A stretch of DNA of 7,505 nucleotides from assembly GCA_945957075.1 (NCBI GenBank), contig CAMFJP010000066.1:1-7505 (forward strand), read 5' to 3'. A model generated the notes under the pieces. That model had not been told where the DNA came from, searched no databases, and saw only the letters and a program-made list of their open reading frames with translations. Each line of letters opens with the position of its first letter. Positions within the stretch are counted from its first letter, which is position 1. Both the position numbers and the translations under genes were made by a program. Of the stretch, positions 1 through 5,874 are shown piece by piece. Source of the stretch: an uncultured Chlamydiae bacterium. GTDB taxonomy: Bacteria > Chlamydiota > Chlamydiia > Chlamydiales > Rhabdochlamydiaceae.

Positions 1-63
1 CACAGGCGTTGTGTCTGAACTAAAGAAATTCGCTTGCATTTTTTCGATACTCTCTCCTGTTGG
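1..63 (-). pseudogene. Continuation of the pkn1 FGE domain after a premature stop (runs off window)
   Basis: Reading on the - strand past the TAA at 64-66, the same frame stays open for 21 codons to the window edge. It begins PTGESIEK and ends NFFSSDTTPV. That is the next conserved stretch expected in FGE/SUMF domains, where the sequence after RLPTEAEWE usually runs through a Y-P-x-G-E motif to an N(Y/F) block before the catalytic half. No shift of frame is needed, so this is the separated 3' part of pkn1 and not a new gene. Whether it is still translated, by readthrough or internal initiation, cannot be told here. The rest lies outside the window. Confidence 0.75.
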
Positions 64-1455
64 TTAGAGATCCTCAGGGACTCCTCCACATGCTGCTAGC
101 TCCCATTCCGCTTCTGTTGGAAGGCGTTTTCCTACCCATTTAGCGTACGCCACAGCTCCATACCATGTCACGCCAACAACAGGGTGCTTAGCATAACCAG
201 ATTCAATGTGCAACTTGCCTGCATTTCTTTTAATGCGCGCCTCTTTGAGCCGAATAATGTCATTATTGTGCACGTCTTTTTCTCCGCCCATCGTCTCTAA
301 AAAGCGGACAAATTGTTCATTGGTTACAGGATGAATATCTAAGGCAAAAGGGTCAATATGAACAGCATGGCGCGGGATTTCATCGCGCCCCCCTTGGGCA
401 CTTCCACGTAAAAAAGAGCCCCCTTGAATCACAACCATCTCGGTCAAAAGAGGCTGGATTGTCGCTGTCTGCTTTTCTTGAGGTTGATATCTTCCAACAG
501 AAGACTCAATGTGAAAAATAGCTCCAGGGTCTGGTTCATACTCTGGGCGTGCAAGCTCTTGTGGTTTTAATACAGCTTTTAAGGATCTATTTTCAAAAGA
601 GCCAATTTCAGACAGTAGAGCCTTTAGGTGCGTTGGTCTCTTTTCTGGATCTTTGTGCATACAAGCAGAGACGAGCAGGTCCCAATCCCACTGTGCTGCA
701 GACGGCTTTAGATATGAAGAGGGTGGCGCACACATCCCCTCCGGAAACGAGCCTACAAGAAGATAATATACAAGCACCCCAAAGGCATAAATATCCGCTG
801 AAGGACCCGGTTTATGATTTCCATAAAGATCTTTTTGTTCCGGAGCCAAAAAGGCATAGTTTTGCAAAAATGAGCGTTGGAGCTCAGATAGCATATTAAC
901 ATCAACAACATTACCAACTGTTTGATAAGCCTGTGTCAAAAATCCATGGGCTCCTATAATAGGCAAAAGACCACAATCGGAAAGCTGGATGTGGAGCCTG
1001 CCTTCCACACTTCCTACAAGAATATTGTTTAACTTGAGGCTAAGGTGAGCTAAAGGCTCTGAGCGTCCATGCAAGTAATCCAAAACATCTGCAATCTGCT
1101 CTACAATTTCCTTTATCTCTTCCTCGCAAAGCGTATGGGAAAGTAGATATTCTGCAAGAGAAAAAGCCTCCCCATCTGACCCTTGAGCACACTCTGTTAC
1201 AAGAAAATACTTTCCAGAGGCGCTACATACATTGTGGAGCCGAATGAGATTAGGGTGATCTAAAAGAGAGAGCGCGCGCACCTGTGTTTCAAAACGGTGC
1301 ATAAATTCTTTTTCGAGACTCCACTCTTCAGGAAGTATCTTTAATACAAACGTCTTTAGCAAAAAGCGATGCCTTGCAATAAAAGTAGATCCCAAAGGAC
1401 CACTTCCTAAAGGTTTAATTAACTGGTATTCGCCCAATGTTTCTGCAACAAGCAT
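64..1455 (-). CDS. pkn1: Pkn1-like Ser/Thr (pseudo)kinase fused to an FGE/SUMF domain, truncated by an in-frame stop
   Basis: A 463-residue protein with two domains. Residues about 8-285 have a eukaryotic-type kinase fold: glycine loop LGSGPLG (16-22), lysine K39 in VLKIL, catalytic-loop segment HLSLKLNN (137-144), DCG (160-162) in place of DFG, APE (204-206), and D221 before the IYAFG helix. The HRD aspartate is replaced by S139, so phosphotransfer is doubtful. Residues about 340-463 begin an FGE-sulfatase/SUMF-type domain (VVIQGGSF, DIHPVTNEQF, HPVVGVTWYGA, RLPTEAEWE) that stops after roughly half its normal length. This domain order matches chlamydial Pkn1, which as I recall is about 900 residues long. 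The TAA at 64-66 sits near where a Tyr is usual in such domains, and the frame continues afterwards, so this is probably a nonsense-truncated gene. ATG at 1455 is supported by GAGGAG (1465-1470). It lies 3 nt after yyaL, so it is likely operonic. Confidence 0.85.
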   Translation of the reverse strand: MLVAETLGEYQLIKPLGSGPLGSTFIARHRFLLKTFVLKILPEEWSLEKEFMHRFETQVRALSLLDHPNLIRLHNVCSASGKYFLVTECAQGSDGEAFSLAEYLLSHTLCEEEIKEIVEQIADVLDYLHGRSEPLAHLSLKLNNILVGSVEGRLHIQLSDCGLLPIIGAHGFLTQAYQTVGNVVDVNMLSELQRSFLQNYAFLAPEQKDLYGNHKPGPSADIYAFGVLVYYLLVGSFPEGMCAPPSSYLKPSAAQWDWDLLVSACMHKDPEKRPTHLKALLSEIGSFENRSLKAVLKPQELARPEYEPDPGAIFHIESSVGRYQPQEKQTATIQPLLTEMVVIQGGSFLRGSAQGGRDEIPRHAVHIDPFALDIHPVTNEQFVRFLETMGGEKDVHNNDIIRLKEARIKRNAGKLHIESGYAKHPVVGVTWYGAVAYAKWVGKRLPTEAEWELAACGGVPEDL

Positions 1456-1458
1456 GAT

Positions 1459-3519
1459 TTAGAGCTCCTCAAGCGCGCGTAAAATTGATTCTTCCTCATT
1501 TGAAGAAAAGAGGCACTTGCCCTGCGCACAGAGATACACTGTCGTTTTTTTCTCTTGCACATCCCTGCCCTCTAGATGACACAGGAGATCGATCTGTTTT
1601 TCTCCATAAGGTTTCCATATCACTTCTGTATAAGAAGAAAATAGACTCCCAAGTCGCTGTCTAATTTTCTCCTTTAAAGACAAAGCTTCATCTAAAGCAA
1701 CGATAACAGTCACAGCTTTTTTGTCTAGATACCTTTGGAGCACACTCATATGATAAGAAGCTCCAAGAGGATAGGCCTCCATATACTCCGACACAGCGCG
1801 TAAAACATCCTCTGCCTGATTAAGATACTTGACATCAGAAGTGATCTGGTAAAGACGCATACAACTTTCAGCATACACAGCATTCCCAGAGGGCTCGGAG
1901 CCATCATAAAACTCACATTTTCTAATCGGCAATATCTCAAATGCACTTGTTTGGTAACAAGCGCCCTGAGGAGACTTGAAAATCTCATCTATTTTATTAA
2001 CAAGCTCTATCGCCCACTCAAGCCACAAGGTTCCGCATCCAGAGGTAAAAAGACTAAGAGCCGCCTTACTTAAAAATGCATAGTCATCAAGCCCACCTGA
2101 AAACCTTGTCTCCCCATCCCTAAATCGATGAAATAGCTCCCCCCCTTTCCACAGCGTCTCTTTAATAAACCCAGCACAGCGGAGGGCTGCCTCCTCATAA
2201 GCGCTACTACCCAAGGTCGTAGCTGCATGAATAAGACTATCAATAACAAGACCATTCCAAGAAGCACTGACCTTATCATCCTTAAAGGGCTGTTTTTTTG
2301 TACGCCGCTTTTCTAAAAGAAAAGAGCGTCCCCGCGAAATCACATCTTGTATTTTTTCTGGAGCTACCCCTGTAGCCTCCGCATACTCCTGTAAGGAGAA
2401 AGGCATATGAAGAACAGAGCGCCCGTCAAAATTTCCTTTCGAGGTCACACCAAAGTAGTGACAAAACAGCTCTGACTCCGCCTCATTAAAACAGGAGGCT
2501 ATTTCCTCCTGAGTCCAGGTATAAAAAAGCCCCTCTTTTCCATCGATATCCGCATCTTCAGCCGAACAAAATCCCCCAGAGGGCAGCTGCATTTCACGGA
2601 CAAGGTAGTCCAAAATCTCTTGGCAAATCAAAAGGTAATCATTTTTTTTCGTATACTTTGAAGCCTCTAGGTACGCTCTGGCTATAATCGCATTATCCGC
2701 CAGCATCTTTTCGAAATGTGGAATCATCCATACAGCATCTGTACTATAGCGGCAAAACCCCCCAGAAACGTGATCGTAAATCCCACCTTGCGCCATTTTA
2801 TTCAATGTCAATTCAACATAAAACAGCACCCGACTATCTTGCCTAAGCCGCAGGTGCTCCAAAAGAAATAAGGCAAGATAGCCCATCGGAAATTTGGGCG
2901 CCCCCTTTGTTCCTCCATGCAGAGGATCCACCTCATCCAAAAGCGTCTCTATAAAAAGAAGAATATGAGCCTCCGTTGGCATTTCCTTGCCCACGGTAGA
3001 AAGAGAGGTTGCAAATAAATCTACAAGCTTATCTGCTTGCTCTATCAAATGCTCTCTTTGATCGCTGCGCCATAGCTTTTGAATATGTTCTGTAAAAAGA
3101 TCCAAACCCATGAGCCCTTTACGCGTCTTAGGTGGCAAATAAGTAATCGCAAAAAAAGGCTTTTGTTCCGGAGTCAACACAAGATTTAAGGGCCAACCAC
3201 CAGCCGAAGCCATGAGCGCCTGCGCAAAATCCATATACACACTATCCACTTCAGGAAGCTCTTCCCGATCCACCTTAATGTTAACAAAGGTATCGTTGAG
3301 CAACTTTGCCGTCTCCAGATTTTCAAAAGACTCACTCTCCATCACGTGACACCAGTGGCATGTTGCATAGCCAATAGAGAGAAAAATCGGTTTATCTTGA
3401 AGCACAGCTTCTTCAAAAGCCTCTTTGCCCCAAGGGTACCAATCGACAGGATTGTGTGCATGTTGTAAAAGATAAGGGGATTTTTCTTTAATTAAACGGT
3501 TTGTAAACCCATCCGTCAT
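1459..3519 (-). CDS. yyaL: YyaL/SPATA20-family protein: DUF255 thioredoxin-like domain plus (alpha/alpha)6 barrel-like region
   Basis: A 686-residue protein, the usual length for this family. The N-terminus reads NRLIKEKSPYLLQHAHNPVD, the family signature, followed by a thioredoxin-like DUF255 domain (about 5-165) with a CHWC redox motif (C54, C57), VDREELPEVD (83-92) and GGWP (107-110). The rest is the long helical region seen in the family, resembling N-acylglucosamine epimerase or six-hairpin glycosidase folds, with GGIYDHVSGGF (245-255) and PHFEKMLADNA (267-277). The family (Bacillus YyaL, human SPATA20) is widespread, but its substrate is not established to my knowledge. A role in thiol redox or sugar chemistry is only suggested by the folds. 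There is no signal peptide, so it is cytoplasmic. Start: an ATG at 3519 whose A overlaps the rodZ stop (ATGA), preceded by AGGGA, which suggests coupling. A 22-codon upstream extension starting with TTG is less likely. Confidence 0.9.
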   Translation of the reverse strand: MTDGFTNRLIKEKSPYLLQHAHNPVDWYPWGKEAFEEAVLQDKPIFLSIGYATCHWCHVMESESFENLETAKLLNDTFVNIKVDREELPEVDSVYMDFAQALMASAGGWPLNLVLTPEQKPFFAITYLPPKTRKGLMGLDLFTEHIQKLWRSDQREHLIEQADKLVDLFATSLSTVGKEMPTEAHILLFIETLLDEVDPLHGGTKGAPKFPMGYLALFLLEHLRLRQDSRVLFYVELTLNKMAQGGIYDHVSGGFCRYSTDAVWMIPHFEKMLADNAIIARAYLEASKYTKKNDYLLICQEILDYLVREMQLPSGGFCSAEDADIDGKEGLFYTWTQEEIASCFNEAESELFCHYFGVTSKGNFDGRSVLHMPFSLQEYAEATGVAPEKIQDVISRGRSFLLEKRRTKKQPFKDDKVSASWNGLVIDSLIHAATTLGSSAYEEAALRCAGFIKETLWKGGELFHRFRDGETRFSGGLDDYAFLSKAALSLFTSGCGTLWLEWAIELVNKIDEIFKSPQGACYQTSAFEILPIRKCEFYDGSEPSGNAVYAESCMRLYQITSDVKYLNQAEDVLRAVSEYMEAYPLGASYHMSVLQRYLDKKAVTVIVALDEALSLKEKIRQRLGSLFSSYTEVIWKPYGEKQIDLLCHLEGRDVQEKKTTVYLCAQGKCLFSSNEEESILRALEEL
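1465..1470 (-). promoter_or_regulatory. Shine-Dalgarno GAGGAG of pkn1
   Basis: On the - strand GAGGAG ends 9 nt before the pkn1 ATG and lies inside the last codons of yyaL. It fixes the ATG at 1455 as the start and fits translation from a shared message with yyaL. Confidence 0.7.
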
Positions 3520-3923
3520 AAAATCCCTAAGTACTTTGCACAATACCAGCCCGCTGCTAGCACAAGCACAGAGACAAGAGCCCAAAGAAGATTAGGTAAC
3601 CATTTAACCCCGCCCCCCATACTTCCACGCACTTCTAGAGTTCCAATACCGTAGGAAAACTCATGCTTTTCCGTATGCACAAAAAAGGCCTCTGGATGTT
3701 CTTTTTTTAAAAGTTCCACATCCATCCCAAGAAAAGAGCCATATTGCTTGATAAAACCCTGAGCGTACACACCAGAAATAAATTCGTGGACCCTACCCTC
3801 TTCAATCGCCTCCAAATATCCAGAGCGAATAGAGGTAGCATTTTCTGCCTCTTTGAGAGATATCCCCAATTCTTTACGCTTTTCTTTAAATAAATTCCCG
3901 ACGTACTTGATACTCTCTTCCAT
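3516..3923 (-). CDS. rodZ: RodZ-like membrane-anchored HTH protein, short form
   Basis: A 135-residue protein. Residues about 8-70 form an HTH_25 (RodZ-type) helix-turn-helix: LFKEKRKELGISLKEAENAT, then SGYLEAIEEG (34-43) and GVYAQGFIKQY (51-61) before LGMD. After a short linker there is one hydrophobic segment (about 109-127, LPNLLWALVSVLVLAAGWY) and only a few residues behind it. E. coli RodZ uses this HTH to bind MreB and has a long periplasmic domain after the membrane segment; that domain is absent here. A short RodZ of this form is known in Chlamydia (CT009), where MreB and RodZ work at the division site. ATG at 3923 is chosen over the TTG at 3938 because GGAGAG sits 5 nt upstream. The stop overlaps the yyaL ATG. 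The start lies 1 nt after the stop of a 60-codon ORF, which suggests coupling. Confidence 0.85.
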   Translation of the reverse strand: MEESIKYVGNLFKEKRKELGISLKEAENATSIRSGYLEAIEEGRVHEFISGVYAQGFIKQYGSFLGMDVELLKKEHPEAFFVHTEKHEFSYGIGTLEVRGSMGGGVKWLPNLLWALVSVLVLAAGWYCAKYLGIL

Positions 3924-3924
3924 A

Positions 3925-4107
3925 TCAGCTCTCCACAAAATTCTTTATCCCTTCATACCACTGGACTCTCTTACCGTCAATAGACATCTTGCGCCCAATT
4001 ATTAAAACTCTGTTTTTATGCATTTTGGTATAATACCAAACACGGAAAATAAATTCATATTTGAGCAGCATGAAAGCTGCCGATAAATCGACGAACGCAA
4101 GTGGCAT
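3925..4107 (-). CDS. Possible 60-residue ORF ahead of rodZ, perhaps the tail of a truncated gene
   Basis: I do not recognise this protein. Its first 24 or so codons (MPLAFVDLSAAF onward) lie inside the left arm of the large palindrome, so its head is repeat sequence. The last 32 residues, from an internal Met at 29, read like ordinary soluble protein (for example RVLIIGRKMSIDGKRVQWYE) and end in TGA one base before the rodZ ATG, with the rodZ ribosome site inside its last codons. That TGA-T-ATG spacing is typical of coupled genes and is the main reason to list it. I infer it may be the 3' remnant of a gene once placed ahead of rodZ whose 5' part was replaced by the palindrome. It may equally be non-coding leader sequence. 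No strong ribosome site was found for ATG 4107. Confidence 0.3.
   Translation of the reverse strand: MPLAFVDLSAAFMLLKYEFIFRVWYYTKMHKNRVLIIGRKMSIDGKRVQWYEGIKNFVES
3929..3934 (-). promoter_or_regulatory. Shine-Dalgarno GGAGAG of rodZ
   Basis: GGAGAG lies 5 nt before the ATG at 3923 on the - strand and inside the final codons of the preceding 60-codon ORF. It decides the rodZ start in favour of the ATG rather than the in-frame TTG at 3938, which has no comparable site. Confidence 0.7.
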
Positions 4108-4197
4108 AGTATTGATTTAATACGATGCCACTTGCGTTCGTCGATTTTCGGCGCTGTGACGCTGCTTAAATATAAATTTATTTTCCGTGTTTGGTAT
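4033..4197. repeat. 165-bp imperfect palindrome (two ~80-bp inverted arms, 5-nt loop)
   Basis: Left arm 4033-4113 pairs with right arm 4119-4197 around the loop GATTT (4114-4118). Two 23-bp blocks are exactly complementary: 4033-4055 with 4175-4197, and 4085-4107 with 4125-4147. By hand alignment the arms differ at about six positions plus two single-base gaps, roughly 90% identity, with most differences between 4070 and 4086. The outer left edge is itself a small palindrome, TTGGTATAATACCAA (4025-4039). There is no transposase and no obvious target-site duplication at the edges. It could be a MITE-like element, a fossil tail-to-tail duplication, or a very strong RNA hairpin between two transcription units. 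As RNA it would fold from either strand. Confidence 0.9.
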
Positions 4198-4204
4198 AAA
4201 ATTT

Positions 4205-4235
4205 AAAAAGATGTCTGCTACAAAAAAAGACACCT
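4205..4235 (-). terminator. Probable intrinsic terminator of the TPR-like gene
   Basis: On the - strand an 8-bp stem AGGTGTCT / AGACATCT (4228-4235 with 4209-4216, one G-T pair) encloses an 11-nt loop and runs into TTTTT. The stem includes the last codons and the stop of the TPR-like gene. The stem is of only moderate strength, so this is a candidate. If functional it would separate the speE/TPR unit from the rodZ operon and place the large palindrome just downstream. Confidence 0.5.
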
Positions 4236-5870
4236 CATTTTCATCAACGATCCTTTAAAAACATCTATGGGTTCCGAGGCAACATCAGGAATACAATATC
4301 CAAAATTCAAGTCTTGATTTTCTTCAAAATAACTACGAATGAGACGGAAAGTATCATAGATTGTCATACCAGGGGAAATATGAAATATGTTCCAGAAAAT
4401 CCCACAACAAAAAACGACATGAATATCATTAAGCCATAAAGGCATAAGCTCAGCTAAAAGGTGTGCATAGCGCTCTTCTGGGGCCTGCATGCGCACAAGA
4501 CAATAAAGACATACGATCAAAGCGTCTCCATTTATTTTGTCATAACTTCTTCTAGCCATCTCTGCATAAAACAATGCTTCCTGAAGATTATTTTCGCGCA
4601 ACAGGTGTAAAGCATACTCCGTTAAAATTTCCGCAGAACGTGGCGTTGCAGATAAAAACTGCGCACATTTTTCTAACCAGATAGACTCTGGAACCACATT
4701 TTTATGTAAAAACAACCACAGCCACTGAATTTTAGGATTTTCAGGATAAAGATCTAAATATTTTATACTCAATTCACGGGCTCTATCCAAGCGCCCAGAC
4801 TTCATCTCAAACACAATACAAGCAAAATGAATCTCCTGATTTGTACTAAAAGATCCATTTAAAAAAGCAATGAAAAGATCTGCTGACAATCCAAGATGAC
4901 GAAAAACATGTGCAATTGCAAGAACTGTTATATGAACATCACTAATTGATATACACTCAATGGCCTTTTCCACATGAAACAGCGATCGTACAGGATCCGC
5001 TATTTCTGCATACAAAAGGGCCAGCATTAGATGTATTTTACGATGCTGTATAGCCTCAACCCTATCAAGAGCCTGATTGAAAATATGACAAGCAGACTCT
5101 TTTTCGCCTTTTTTATATGCAAAACGGGCCCATGAAGCATAAGCATAGAGTCTGTTTTTTGCTTCAAAAAAATCAGTCATCATTGCATATCTACGATGAC
5201 ATTCTGCAGGATCAAGATCTCTATAAATTTCAGAATAAATTTGCCACAATAAAAAATAGCGCCTATCCCTAATATCAGGTGGGGTGCTATCTATTGCATC
5301 TCGTACAAGAGAATCTAAAATGATTGGCTGCGCACCCACCTCTAAAATATATAAATAAAGATCGACAGGACACATGCTTTGTGGACTCAATGAACTTATA
5401 TATTCTATAGGATCATGCGCAGGCTCTAGTTGTCTTTTTAGACGCGCGTTGACACCAATCAGATAAGGATCTTTTAAACTAGATTTCAAGTATTCAGATG
5501 CCTCACAAAAAGTCTCTAGACTCCTTGTTCGGGAAGCTAAAGTCATATAATGGAATTGTTCTGCTTGAGTAAATAGCTGAGTCAAAGGCCTTAAAAAAGG
5601 AATAAGCGTTCGAAAAAAAACAGAATATAAATCTTTAAAAGCAGGATCATTGCGCACGTACAAGACAACACGTCCCAACTCTCGAACCATTACTCTAAAA
5701 TCACCAACAGAAGAGCGGATAGAAGATATAGCACACGCAATCAAGCGTGCGCTATCCATACGCGACCCATGCACAGCACCGCGAATCAGTCTATGACTTG
5801 ATTCTAGGTCTTGTGCATGATTAGAAAATGCCGTTGTGGGGGGCAGTGCCCCCCTGAGTCCAATAGACAC
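4218..5870 (-). CDS. Large helical-repeat (TPR-like) protein of unknown function
   Basis: Up to 550 residues, not recognised as a named family. It is almost entirely alpha-helical by eye, with TPR-like units of about 34 residues at roughly 243-276 (YASWARFAYKKGEKESACH), 279-308, 347-379 (RLDRARELSIKYLDLYPENP) and 412-445 (LREALF-type pattern with NNLQEALFYAEMARRSYDK). These suggest a protein-binding scaffold. No catalytic motif, signal peptide or membrane segment is seen; the last residues are LMKMRCLFL. Start is uncertain. The longest frame opens with GTG at 5870, four bases after the speE stop, but codons 5-12 encode a GC-rich palindrome and no good ribosome site is visible. An ATG at 5759 (residue 38) is an alternative. 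It probably shares a transcript with speE and ends at a terminator candidate. Many chlamydial TPR proteins are chaperones or secreted factors, but nothing here assigns such a role. Confidence 0.75.
   Translation of the reverse strand: MSIGLRGALPPTTAFSNHAQDLESSHRLIRGAVHGSRMDSARLIACAISSIRSSVGDFRVMVRELGRVVLYVRNDPAFKDLYSVFFRTLIPFLRPLTQLFTQAEQFHYMTLASRTRSLETFCEASEYLKSSLKDPYLIGVNARLKRQLEPAHDPIEYISSLSPQSMCPVDLYLYILEVGAQPIILDSLVRDAIDSTPPDIRDRRYFLLWQIYSEIYRDLDPAECHRRYAMMTDFFEAKNRLYAYASWARFAYKKGEKESACHIFNQALDRVEAIQHRKIHLMLALLYAEIADPVRSLFHVEKAIECISISDVHITVLAIAHVFRHLGLSADLFIAFLNGSFSTNQEIHFACIVFEMKSGRLDRARELSIKYLDLYPENPKIQWLWLFLHKNVVPESIWLEKCAQFLSATPRSAEILTEYALHLLRENNLQEALFYAEMARRSYDKINGDALIVCLYCLVRMQAPEERYAHLLAELMPLWLNDIHVVFCCGIFWNIFHISPGMTIYDTFRLIRSYFEENQDLNFGYCIPDVASEPIDVFKGSLMKMRCLFL
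5838..5854. repeat. GC-rich perfect palindrome at the speE/TPR junction
   Basis: GGGGGGCA-G-TGCCCCCC: 8-bp arms around one central base, practically a G6/C6 stem with a 5-nt loop. It stands out in AT-rich DNA. It lies 20 to 40 bases after the speE stop, inside the first codons of the longest frame of the TPR-like gene. No T-run follows immediately on the - strand, so it is not a classical terminator. It could slow ribosomes or stabilise the 3' end of speE mRNA. Confidence 0.75.
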
Positions 5871-5874
5871 CCAC

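Noticed and set aside
549..899. 116-codon + strand ORF
   Set aside because: Lies entirely opposite the well-supported kinase domain; its protein shows no domain, and its start has no ribosome site. A shadow of pkn1.
1746..2279. Two short - strand ORFs of 80 and 69 codons
   Set aside because: Both lie in another frame inside yyaL, whose own frame is conserved throughout. No independent support.
3520..3585. Cysteine-rich 22-residue N-terminal extension of YyaL, resembling a signal or lipoprotein leader
   Set aside because: It starts at TTG, overlaps the coding of the RodZ membrane segment, and the family signature begins just after the ATG at 3519, which has AGGGA and the ATGA overlap.
3924..3938. 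TTG start giving RodZ five more residues
   Set aside because: The codons encode part of the GGAGAG ribosome site that serves the ATG at 3923, so they are better read as leader.
4033..4197. Treating the large palindrome as a simple intrinsic terminator or CRISPR unit
   Set aside because: The arms are about 80 bp, with no repeated spacers, and the T-runs at its ends are not placed as for a terminator. A smaller, better terminator candidate lies at 4205-4235.
5740..5753. Small inverted repeat CACACGC / GCGTGC-type inside the TPR gene
   Set aside because: Imperfect, short, and within plausible coding sequence; expected by chance in a window of this size.
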